DNA of 23,070 nucleotides from Oscillibacter sp. CAG:241 (GTDB lineage: Bacteria > Bacillota > Clostridia > Oscillospirales > Oscillospiraceae). Positions 14,238 to 23,070 of this stretch are shown piece after piece. Position 1 is the first letter of the stretch, and every line of letters begins with the position of its first letter. The stretch is taken from assembly GCA_000435975.1 (NCBI GenBank), contig FR884070.1, positions 321 through 23,390 on the forward strand, read 5' to 3'. The position numbers and the translations under genes were made by a program. Under the pieces are notes generated by a model. It made no database searches and was not told where the DNA came from. It saw only the letters and a program-made list of their open reading frames with translations.

Positions 14238-14687
14238 ATGTGGCATGAGATAAGGGACAATCAGGACGCTAAAGCGCTTATGGCTGCCGTGGGTGGATTC
14301 CACGACAGCTGCGTCAAGGAGATACACTATATCAGCGGCGCGTGTGTGCTCGGCGACCTGGGTATGTGGCCGCTGAACAGCCGACGCAGTCTGCGGGTAC
14401 TGATCCAGCGGCAGTTTGAGGAGAACTCCGTGGTGGAGCTGGAATTTCTGGGGCTGAAATATCTGCATCTGCGGCCCGTAACGGAGGATTATACCTGCGA
14501 GCTTCTGGACGCCACCCTGGTGTGGAAGAACGGCGATATCTACTGGTGCGACTGCGGTGTGCCGGAGGAGAAGCTGACGGATTATGACGGAACCCTGATC
14601 TGCGCCGCCGGTCTGCGCTGGCGCCCGATTAATCATGGCCTGGGGCAGGAGGATTTCTATACGGCCAGAGATCCGGAGAACGCGTAA
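14238..14687 (+). CDS. Conserved hypothetical protein, function unknown
   Basis: The protein has 149 residues, soluble, with no signal peptide or membrane helix. It begins M-W-H-E-I-R-D and holds a run F-H-D-S-C-V-K-E-I-H-Y-I-S-G near residues 21-34, then V-E-L-E-F-L-G-L-K, Y-T-C-E-L-L-D-A and I-Y-W-C-D-C-G. I recall closely similar short proteins in Firmicutes without an assigned role, but I cannot name a Pfam entry with certainty. Three cysteine-containing motifs (DSC, YTCE, WCDC) could bind a metal, which is speculation. The start at 14238 is chosen because GGAAGGAAGG lies about eight bases upstream; an ATG at 14220 precedes that site. It has its own promoter and a long hairpin after it, so it is a single-gene unit. 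Confidence 0.75.
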   Translation: MWHEIRDNQDAKALMAAVGGFHDSCVKEIHYISGACVLGDLGMWPLNSRRSLRVLIQRQFEENSVVELEFLGLKYLHLRPVTEDYTCELLDATLVWKNGDIYWCDCGVPEEKLTDYDGTLICAAGLRWRPINHGLGQEDFYTARDPENA

Positions 14688-14705
14688 AGCAGGCGGATGA
14701 ATCAT

Positions 14706-14767
14706 ATGCTCCCCCTGTGAGAGACAGCGGAACCCTGCGGCCTCTCATAGGGGGAGCATTGTCATTT
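14706..14767 (+). terminator. Long-stem hairpin between the unknown gene and uvrA
   Basis: An 18-bp stem (14706-14723 with 14742-14759, one G-T pair) has an 18-base loop and is followed by TGTCATTTTTATTTC. It ends the rightward transcript and, from the other side, lies directly after the uvrA stop. On that strand no T run follows the stem. Confidence 0.7.
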
Positions 14768-17593
<2,826 letters not shown>

Positions 17594-17605
17594 GGTCGTT
17601 CGTCC

Positions 17606-18091
17606 TCAGTCCACAATAATATCCGCCGTTTTGGCCCCCAGCAGGGACAGCAGAGCCTGGGGGTCACACTGGACCTGGTGGCCGATCCTCCCCGCCGACA
17701 CCATAATGGCGGGAAGGTCTGCCGCCGTGGCATGGAACACCGTGGGGAACTGCTTTTTCATGCCCACAGGGCTGCATCCGCCGTGGACGTAGCCCGTCAG
17801 CGGCAGCAGCTCCTTCTGAGGCAGCATGGCCACGGACTTTTCCCCCACGGCCCTTGCGGCCTTTTTCAGGTCCAGATTCTCCGCCACCGGGATGTCGAAC
17901 ACATAGTAGCCCCCGCTGGCTCCCCGGGTCACCAGGGTCTTAAAGACGCAGGCCGGGTCCTGGCCCAGAGCCTGGGCCACGGACACCCCGTCAATGGGGC
18001 CGTTGGGGTCATAGGTGTGGGGGGTATAGGGGATCTTTTTCTGCTCCAGCGTCCGCATGACGTTGGTTTTTTCTTCCTTATTCTTGGCCAT
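17606..18091 (-). CDS. ybaK: YbaK-type Cys-tRNA(Pro)/aminoacyl-tRNA deacylase
   Basis: The protein has 161 residues, full length for YbaK/EbsC. It hydrolyses Cys-tRNA(Pro) made in error by prolyl-tRNA synthetase, acting in trans as an editing factor. The family-typical F-K-T-L-V holds the essential lysine (residues about 50-54), and G-G-C-S-P-V-G-M-K-K lies near the centre of the C-terminal half. The start is set at 18091 because AAGGAGG lies seven bases upstream; the frame extends further to 18133 but overlaps the TraX-like gene. It lies 11 bases after the TraX-like stop and 12 bases before uvrA. Confidence 0.92.
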   Translation of the reverse strand: MAKNKEEKTNVMRTLEQKKIPYTPHTYDPNGPIDGVSVAQALGQDPACVFKTLVTRGASGGYYVFDIPVAENLDLKKAARAVGEKSVAMLPQKELLPLTGYVHGGCSPVGMKKQFPTVFHATAADLPAIMVSAGRIGHQVQCDPQALLSLLGAKTADIIVD

Positions 18092-18102
18092 GATGTGCCT
18101 CC

Positions 18103-18831
18103 TTATATTCCAATGCTCCGGGCCAGCCACCACAGAAGCAGCAGGTGTGCCGGATAAAATGCATACCAGATTCCTTGCAGGACGGGGCTATGGGGCCCCT
18201 GCCGGCCCCGGTACAGCCAGATGGGGAGCAGGGCCGCCGTGGCCAGCAGCTCCACCGGCAGGGTGACGCCCCAGAGGGTCATATCGGCGCTGGGCAGCAG
18301 CCAGCCGTTGATCACCAGCATGGCCGCCAGCTCCGGAAGCCGCCCTATATGCCATTGGCGGCACAGGGCAAACACCAGCACCGTCAGCACCCCGGGACCG
18401 AAATAGTCCGCCTGCATCCATTCGCCCAGCAGATAGCCCGCCCCTGCGGCCGGTAGCGCCGCCAGGGGCAGGGGAAGGTGCAGCCGCTCCTGCAGGGCAT
18501 CCGCGGCCCACAGTGCCGCCGCGGCGATGAAGAACGTCCACAGGACATTCTGATACCCGGCGTCCACCGGCGTTCCGCTGAAGGCCAGGTCAAAGGGCAC
18601 CTCCGACACCACGGCGCAGATCAGCAGCCGCAGGGTGTATTTTTCCCGGTCGTGGGTCCTGTACCACCCTTCGGCGATCTGGAAGGCGAAAATCGGGAAG
18701 GCCAGCCGCCCCACATACCGCATCCACATGGCCGTGGGAAACAGGAGATAGCCCATGTGGTCCACCAGCATGGCGGCCATGGCCAGGAGCTTCAGGTCCA
18801 GGGCGCTGAGGTCAAGCCGGCTTTTTCCCAT
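18103..18831 (-). CDS. TraX-like integral membrane protein (putative acyltransferase)
   Basis: The protein has 242 residues with about seven to eight hydrophobic segments. The N-terminal L-K-L-L-A-M-A-A-M-L-V-D-H-M-G fits the D-H motif of the TraX family. G-R-L-A-F-P-I-F-A-F-Q-I-A-E-G follows, also typical. TraX acetylates F-pilin in E. coli; chromosomal relatives in Firmicutes have no known substrate and may modify a surface component. No conjugation or pilin gene is in the window. It is the third gene of the uvrB operon; GAGGAGA sits just before the ATG, nine bases after the DUF1643 stop. Confidence 0.8.
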   Translation of the reverse strand: MGKSRLDLSALDLKLLAMAAMLVDHMGYLLFPTAMWMRYVGRLAFPIFAFQIAEGWYRTHDREKYTLRLLICAVVSEVPFDLAFSGTPVDAGYQNVLWTFFIAAAALWAADALQERLHLPLPLAALPAAGAGYLLGEWMQADYFGPGVLTVLVFALCRQWHIGRLPELAAMLVINGWLLPSADMTLWGVTLPVELLATAALLPIWLYRGRQGPHSPVLQGIWYAFYPAHLLLLWWLARSIGI

Positions 18832-18840
18832 GGTCTCTCC

Positions 18841-19500
18841 TCATACCCGCCTGGGGCGGCCGGACACGGCGGCGGCCGCCCGGGCCTGCTGGGCCCGGAC
18901 GTATTCCTCCACGTCGAAGGGCTCCGCCTGGGCGTCTGCCCGCAGATACAGGGGGTGGTGGGGGTGCCCCGCCTTGGACCGCCTGCCGCAGGTGACCCAC
19001 CGGGCGCCGTATTCCCGGCCCAGGGCAATCATGTCCTCCAGGCAGGGCCACAGATAGTCCCGTTTTTCGATGATGGTGCCCCAGGCGGCCCACACCACCG
19101 GCCGGGGATTCAGGGACAGGGCATAGGCAAAGGCCCGCATGTTCTCCCGGTGCAGCTCCGGGTTGCAGGTCCTCTCCATGTCGTCCGGCGACGTGGCCCG
19201 CTGGGCATAGACGTTGAACATGATGAATGAGTCAAAGCCGTTGGCCTTGGCCACCCGCTCCACGCTTTTCAGGGTGGGGTCCAGATCCCCAGGCCGGGCG
19301 GTGGAGGGGTTGATGCCGATGCAGATCAGGGGCTTCTGCCCCCGGGTGCCCAGGATATACCGGTACTCCGTGTATTGGTTGGGCACGAACAGCCATTGGG
19401 ACACGTCATAATCCGGGCTGGGGCGCAGGGCGCGCTCCAGCTGGGTGTCGAAGCGGATATCTCCCAGGCGGCGGATATCCACGGTGGGAACATGGGGCAT
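18841..19500 (-). CDS. DUF1643 domain protein
   Basis: The protein has 219 residues. The DUF1643 pattern is clear: a Y-R-Y-I-L region near 47-51, I-G-I-N-P-S-T-A-x4-L-D-P-T near 61-74, F-N-V-Y-A-Q-R-A-T near 93-101 and A-W-G near 138. The biochemical function of the family is unknown. No membrane segment is seen; the C-terminus is rich in alanine and arginine and may be unstructured. It starts nine bases after the uvrB stop with GAGGAAG as ribosome site, and ends nine bases before the TraX-like gene. Its place directly behind uvrB suggests shared transcription, not necessarily shared function. Confidence 0.82.
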   Translation of the reverse strand: MPHVPTVDIRRLGDIRFDTQLERALRPSPDYDVSQWLFVPNQYTEYRYILGTRGQKPLICIGINPSTARPGDLDPTLKSVERVAKANGFDSFIMFNVYAQRATSPDDMERTCNPELHRENMRAFAYALSLNPRPVVWAAWGTIIEKRDYLWPCLEDMIALGREYGARWVTCGRRSKAGHPHHPLYLRADAQAEPFDVEEYVRAQQARAAAAVSGRPRRV

Positions 19501-19509
19501 GGCGCTTCC

Positions 19510-21474
19510 TCATTTCTCCCCCCGCAGGGCGATGATCTGATCGCGCAGCAGGGCGGCGTATTCAAACTCCAGCATTTTGCTGGCTTCCTTCATTTCCTTC
19601 TCCAGACGGCGGATGGTGGCCTCCCGCTCAGCGTCGGTGAGCTTGCGGCGGCCGGCCTGCTGCTCCTGCTGGGCGTCCTTGGAGATCTCCAGCACCTTGC
19701 GCACGTCCTTACGGATGGTCTGGGGAACGATGCCGTGGGCCTTGTTATAGGCGTCCTGCTTCTCCCGGCGGCGCTCCGTTTCGTCCATGGCTGCCCGCAT
19801 GGAGGGCGTGATGGTGTCGGCGTACAGGATCACCAGGCCCTGGGCGTTCCGGGCGGCTCGGCCGATGGTCTGGATGAGGCTGGTCTCGCTGCGGAGGAAG
19901 CCCTCCTTGTCGGCGTCCAGAATGGCCACCAGGCTCACCTCCGGCAGGTCCAGGCCCTCCCGCAGCAGGTTGATGCCCACCAGCACGTCGAATTCGCCCA
20001 GCCGCAGATCCCGGATGATCTCCATTCGTTCGATGGCGGCCACGTCCGAGTGCATATACCGCACCCGCAGGCCCAGGCCCTTCATGTGGTCCGTCAGGTC
20101 CTCCGCCATGCGCTTGGTCAGGGTGGTCACCAGCGTCCGCTCGTTCCTCTCGATCCGCAGGCGGATCTCGTCCACCAGGTCGTCGATCTGGCCTTCCACC
20201 GGCCGCACCTCCACCCGGGGGTCCAGCAGACCCGTGGGCCGGATCACCTGCTCGGCCACCTGGTCGGCGTGCTCCCGCTCATAATCTCCCGGCGTGGCGG
20301 AGACAAACACCGCCTGATGATACCGCTCCTCAAACTCCGGGAATTTCAGGGGCCGGTTGTCGAAGGCACAGGGCAGACGGAAGCCGTACTCCACCAGGCT
20401 CTCCTTCCGGGCCCGGTCCCCGTTGTACATGGCCCGCACCTGGGGCAGGGTCACATGGCTCTCGTCCACGAACAGCAGGAAATCCTCCGGGAAATAGTCC
20501 AGCAGGGTGGTGGGGGGCGAGCCCGGCGCCCGGCCGGAGATGACCCGGGAATAGTTCTCGATACCGGTGCAGTAGCCCAGCTCCCGCATCATCTCCAGGT
20601 CATACCGGGTGCGCTGGTCAATGCGCTGGGCCTCAATGAGCTTGCCGTGGTCCTCAAACCACTTTTTCCGCTCCGCCAGCTCCCGTTCGATCTCCGCCGC
20701 CGCCCGCTCCATCTTGTCCTTGGTGGTGACATAGTGGCTGGCGGGGTAGATGGCCACATGCTGGAGCACTCGCTGGGCCTGACCGGTGATGGGGTTGATC
20801 TCGGAAATGCGGTCGACCTCGTCGCCGAAGAACTCCACCCGGATGGCATATCCGTTGGCGTACACCGGATAGATCTCCACCGTGTCCCCCCGGACCCGGA
20901 ACATGTTCCGGTCGAAGGCGATGTCGTTGCGTTCATACCGGATCTCCACCAGCTTGCGCAGCAGCTGGTCCCGGGGATATTCCTTTCCCTGACGCAGGGA
21001 GATCACCATGTTGGCGTAGTCGATGGGGTCCCCCAATCCATAGATGCACGACACCGATGACACCACGATCACGTCCCGCCGCTCAAACAGGGCGGCGGTG
21101 GCGCTGTGGCGCAGGCGCTCGATCTCGTCGTTGATGGCGGCGTCCTTCTCGATGAAGGTATCCGTGTGGGGGATGTACGCCTCCGGCTGGTAATAGTCGT
21201 AGTACGACACGAAGTATTCCACGGCGTTTTCCGGGAAGAAGGCCCGGAACTCCTCACACAGCTGGGCTGCCAGGGTTTTGTTGTGGGCCAGCACCAGGGT
21301 GGGCCGCTGGACCCGCTCGATGACCTTGGCCATGGTATAGGTCTTGCCGCTGCCGGTAACGCCCAGCAGCACCTGATCTCGCAGGCCGTTTTTAATGCCG
21401 CTGGCCAGTGTGTCGATGGCCTGGGGCTGATCCCCGCTGGGGGTATAATCCGATACCACCTTGAACTGTCCCAT
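19510..21474 (-). CDS. uvrB: Excinuclease ABC subunit B
   Basis: The protein has 654 residues, full length. It is the helicase-like damage verifier that recruits UvrC. It has Walker A G-V-T-G-S-G-K-T at 38-45 and the beta-hairpin inserted into the damaged strand, starting Y-Y-D-Y-Y-Q-P-E-A-Y at about 91-100. The D-E-S-H Walker B box is near 335. Motif VI Q-T-I-G-R-A-A-R-N is in the second helicase lobe, and the C-terminal UVR domain (last 35 residues) contacts UvrC. The start at 21474 follows AGGAGG. It is the first gene of a five-gene operon ending with uvrA. Confidence 0.97.
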   Translation of the reverse strand: MGQFKVVSDYTPSGDQPQAIDTLASGIKNGLRDQVLLGVTGSGKTYTMAKVIERVQRPTLVLAHNKTLAAQLCEEFRAFFPENAVEYFVSYYDYYQPEAYIPHTDTFIEKDAAINDEIERLRHSATAALFERRDVIVVSSVSCIYGLGDPIDYANMVISLRQGKEYPRDQLLRKLVEIRYERNDIAFDRNMFRVRGDTVEIYPVYANGYAIRVEFFGDEVDRISEINPITGQAQRVLQHVAIYPASHYVTTKDKMERAAAEIERELAERKKWFEDHGKLIEAQRIDQRTRYDLEMMRELGYCTGIENYSRVISGRAPGSPPTTLLDYFPEDFLLFVDESHVTLPQVRAMYNGDRARKESLVEYGFRLPCAFDNRPLKFPEFEERYHQAVFVSATPGDYEREHADQVAEQVIRPTGLLDPRVEVRPVEGQIDDLVDEIRLRIERNERTLVTTLTKRMAEDLTDHMKGLGLRVRYMHSDVAAIERMEIIRDLRLGEFDVLVGINLLREGLDLPEVSLVAILDADKEGFLRSETSLIQTIGRAARNAQGLVILYADTITPSMRAAMDETERRREKQDAYNKAHGIVPQTIRKDVRKVLEISKDAQQEQQAGRRKLTDAEREATIRRLEKEMKEASKMLEFEYAALLRDQIIALRGEK

Positions 21475-21510
21475 AAGCGCCTCCTGTTCCGTGCAGTCGT
21501 GTAGTATTCT

Positions 21511-21539
21511 ATTGTATCACCTTTATTTTTATCTGTAAA
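21511..21539 (-). promoter_or_regulatory. Promoter of the uvrB operon
   Basis: On the minus strand TTTACA (21534-21539), 17 bases and TACAAT (21511-21516) lie about 40 bases before the uvrB start. It is the only good promoter in the 142-base gap between ftsH and uvrB. Confidence 0.7.
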
Positions 21540-21549
21540 CCTATTTTTT

Positions 21550-21563
21550 CAAACAAATGTTCT
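21550..21563. promoter_or_regulatory. Possible LexA (DinR) box upstream of uvrB
   Basis: AGAACATTTGTTTG on the minus strand resembles the Gram-positive SOS box CGAACRNRYGTTYC, with about three deviations. Its core AACAAATGTT is palindromic around two central bases. It lies about ten bases upstream of the -35 box, not over the promoter, which is less usual for repression. Confidence 0.4.
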
Positions 21564-21576
21564 GGAGCAAAAAGAG

Positions 21577-21613
21577 AAAAAGCGCTCTCCCCTTTGGGGG
21601 GAGAGCGCTTTTT
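21577..21613. terminator. Terminator after ftsH
   Basis: A perfect 16-bp stem (21577-21592 with 21598-21613) with a five-base loop. It is flanked by A and T runs on both sides and lies just after the ftsH stop on the minus strand. Confidence 0.92.
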
Positions 21614-21616
21614 CTT

Positions 21617-23070
21617 TTACCCGTTGAGAATCTGCATAAACTCCTGGCCGGTGATGGTTTCCTTTTCGTGAAGGAACTTGGCCAGCTCATCCAGCTTCTG
21701 GCGGTCGTCCTGCAAAATTTTCACGGCCTTCTGGTGCTGCCGCTCCACCAGGTCCACCACCAGCTGATCGATCTTGGCCTGGGTCTCCGGCGAGCAGGCC
21801 AGGGACGCATCCCCGCCCAGATACTGGTTGGTAACGGTCTCCAGTGCCACCATGCCGAATTCGTCGCTCATGCCGTACCGGGTCAGCATGGCCCGGGCCA
21901 GCTTGGTGGCCTGTTCGATGTCGTTGGACGCGCCGGTGGTGACGGAGCCGAACACCACCTCCTCGGCGGCACGGCCGCCGGTAAACGTGGCGATCTTGTT
22001 TTCGATCTCCTCCCGGCTCATCAGATAGTGGTTGCCCTCCTCCACCTGCATGGTATAGCCCAGCGCACCGGAGGTCCGGGGAATGATGGTGATCTTCTGC
22101 ACCGGGGCGGAATGGGTCTGGCGGGCCGCCACCAGGGCGTGGCCGATCTCGTGATAGGATACGATCCACTTCTCCTTGTCGGTGAGAATGGCGTTCTTCT
22201 TCTGATATCCGGCGATGACGGTCTCGATGCTCTCCTCCAGGTCGGCCTGGGTCACCAGCCTCCGCCCGTCCCGCACCGCCCGCAGGGCGGCCTCATTGAC
22301 GATGTTGGCCAGCTCCGCGCCGGAGGCGCCGGAGGCCATCCGGGCCACGGTGCCGAAGTCCACATTCTCCGCCAGCTTGATCTTCTTGGCGTGGACCTTC
22401 AGGATCTCCTCCCGGCCCTTCAGATCCGGCAGCTCCACCGGCACCCGGCGGTCGAAGCGGCCGGGCCGGGTCAGGGCCGGGTCCAGGGACTCCGGCCGGT
22501 TGGTGGCCGCCAGGATGATCACGCCGGAGTTGTCGTCGAAGCCGTCCATTTCCGTCAGCAGCTGGTTCAGAGTCTGCTCCCGCTCATCGTTGCCGCCGTA
22601 CTGGCCGCCGCTGCGCTTCTGGCCGATGGCGTCGATCTCGTCGATGAACACGATGCAGGGGGCCTTTTCCTTGGCCTGGCTGAACAGATCGCGGACCTTG
22701 GACGCGCCCATGCCCACGAACATCTCCACAAATTCCGAGCCGGAGATGGAGAAGAAGGGCACCTGGGATTCACCGGCCACAGCCTTGGCCAGCATGGTCT
22801 TGCCGGTGCCCGGAGGGCCCACCAGCAGGATGCCCTTGGGCATGGAGGCGCCGATCTCCTGATACTTACTGGGGTCGTGGAGATAGTTGACGATCTCCTG
22901 CAGGTTCTCCTTGGCCTCATCCTCGCCGGCCACGTCGGCAAAGCGGATGCCCTGGGAGGACTGGACATAGATCTTGGCATTGGACTTCCCTGCGCCGAAC
23001 ATCATGGACCCGGGGCCTCCGGCCCGGTCCGTCAGCTTCTTGGCCATCAGCTGGCCGACGGCGATGAACA
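21617..23070 (-). CDS. ftsH: ATP-dependent zinc metalloprotease FtsH (N-terminus beyond window)
   Basis: The coding frame enters at the right edge; seven codons (F-I-A-V-G-Q-L) precede the first visible methionine at 23047, and no ribosome site stands before it. The start therefore lies outside, and the visible edge looks like the end of the second membrane helix. After it come the AAA module with Walker A G-P-P-G-T-G-K-T (encoded near 22800), Walker B F-I-D-E-I-D and the arginine-rich second region of homology T-R-P-G-R-F-D-R-R. The M41 protease has the zinc motif H-E-I-G-H (encoded at 22139-22153; H-E-A-G-H in most homologues). The enzyme degrades membrane and unstable soluble proteins. The C-terminal tail is short. 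Confidence 0.96.
   Translation of the reverse strand, partial: FIAVGQLMAKKLTDRAGGPGSMMFGAGKSNAKIYVQSSQGIRFADVAGEDEAKENLQEIVNYLHDPSKYQEIGASMPKGILLVGPPGTGKTMLAKAVAGESQVPFFSISGSEFVEMFVGMGASKVRDLFSQAKEKAPCIVFIDEIDAIGQKRSGGQYGGNDEREQTLNQLLTEMDGFDDNSGVIILAATNRPESLDPALTRPGRFDRRVPVELPDLKGREEILKVHAKKIKLAENVDFGTVARMASGASGAELANIVNEAALRAVRDGRRLVTQADLEESIETVIAGYQKKNAILTDKEKWIVSYHEIGHALVAARQTHSAPVQKITIIPRTSGALGYTMQVEEGNHYLMSREEIENKIATFTGGRAAEEVVFGSVTTGASNDIEQATKLARAMLTRYGMSDEFGMVALETVTNQYLGGDASLACSPETQAKIDQLVVDLVERQHQKAVKILQDDRQKLDELAKFLHEKETITGQEFMQILNG

Noticed and set aside
18103..18831. TraX-like gene as a sign of a conjugative element
   Set aside because: No other transfer, integrase or replication gene is present, and the gene is embedded in a tight housekeeping operon.
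21617..23070. HEIGH in place of HEAGH in FtsH as a defect
   Set aside because: The zinc-binding HExxH pattern is intact and the middle residue varies in the family, so activity is expected.

Overview
The window is ordinary chromosomal sequence from a high-GC, low-Gram-positive-type bacterium. I infer Clostridia, most likely Oscillospiraceae (Flavonifractor/Lawsonibacter-like). The reasons are strong GGAGG ribosome sites, sigma-A style promoters (TTGACA-N17-TATAAT types), a LexA-like box of Bacillus type, CCA-encoding tRNA genes, and Firmicutes-type families such as a YhbD/bactofilin pair, split chromate transporters and a TraX protein. The genus is a guess. I see no phage, transposase, CRISPR array or plasmid function.

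Left part (1-5011): the first codons of a leftward gene diverge from a nucleotidyltransferase-aminotransferase fusion gene (182-1993). That gene converges on a leftward radical SAM gene (2033-2926) across a bidirectional terminator. A two-gene split CHR (chromate-type) transporter follows (3145-4244). Next comes a leftward cluster of five tRNAs, transcribed in the order Gly-Arg-His-Gln-Lys, with a consensus promoter at 4911-4940 and terminator-like hairpins inside it.

Middle (5012-9453): a leftward operon encodes a YhbD-family (DUF4004) HTH protein, a bactofilin-like polymer-forming protein and an RluA-type pseudouridine synthase. Its promoter carries three copies of a 13-bp palindrome, one of them filling the -35/-10 spacer. 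Diverging from it is a rightward set: MATE efflux pump, class I amidotransferase-like hydrolase and small Smr-like protein.

Right-centre (9455-14767): single rightward genes, mostly with their own promoter and terminator. They encode a pyridoxamine/pyridoxal kinase, an EF-G-like translational GTPase with altered GTPase motifs and highly-expressed-type codon use, a TrkH potassium channel subunit, and a conserved protein of unknown function.

Right end (14768-23070): a tight leftward operon, uvrB - DUF1643 - TraX-like - YbaK - uvrA, with 9-12 base gaps. It puts both excision-repair genes under one promoter with a possible LexA box, but with three non-repair genes between them. Beyond a strong terminator lies ftsH, cut by the window edge.

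The most useful leads are the triple palindrome over the YhbD/bactofilin promoter, the fusion enzyme, the unusual EF-G paralogue and the hairpins inside the tRNA cluster. None of these amounts to proof of a new system.
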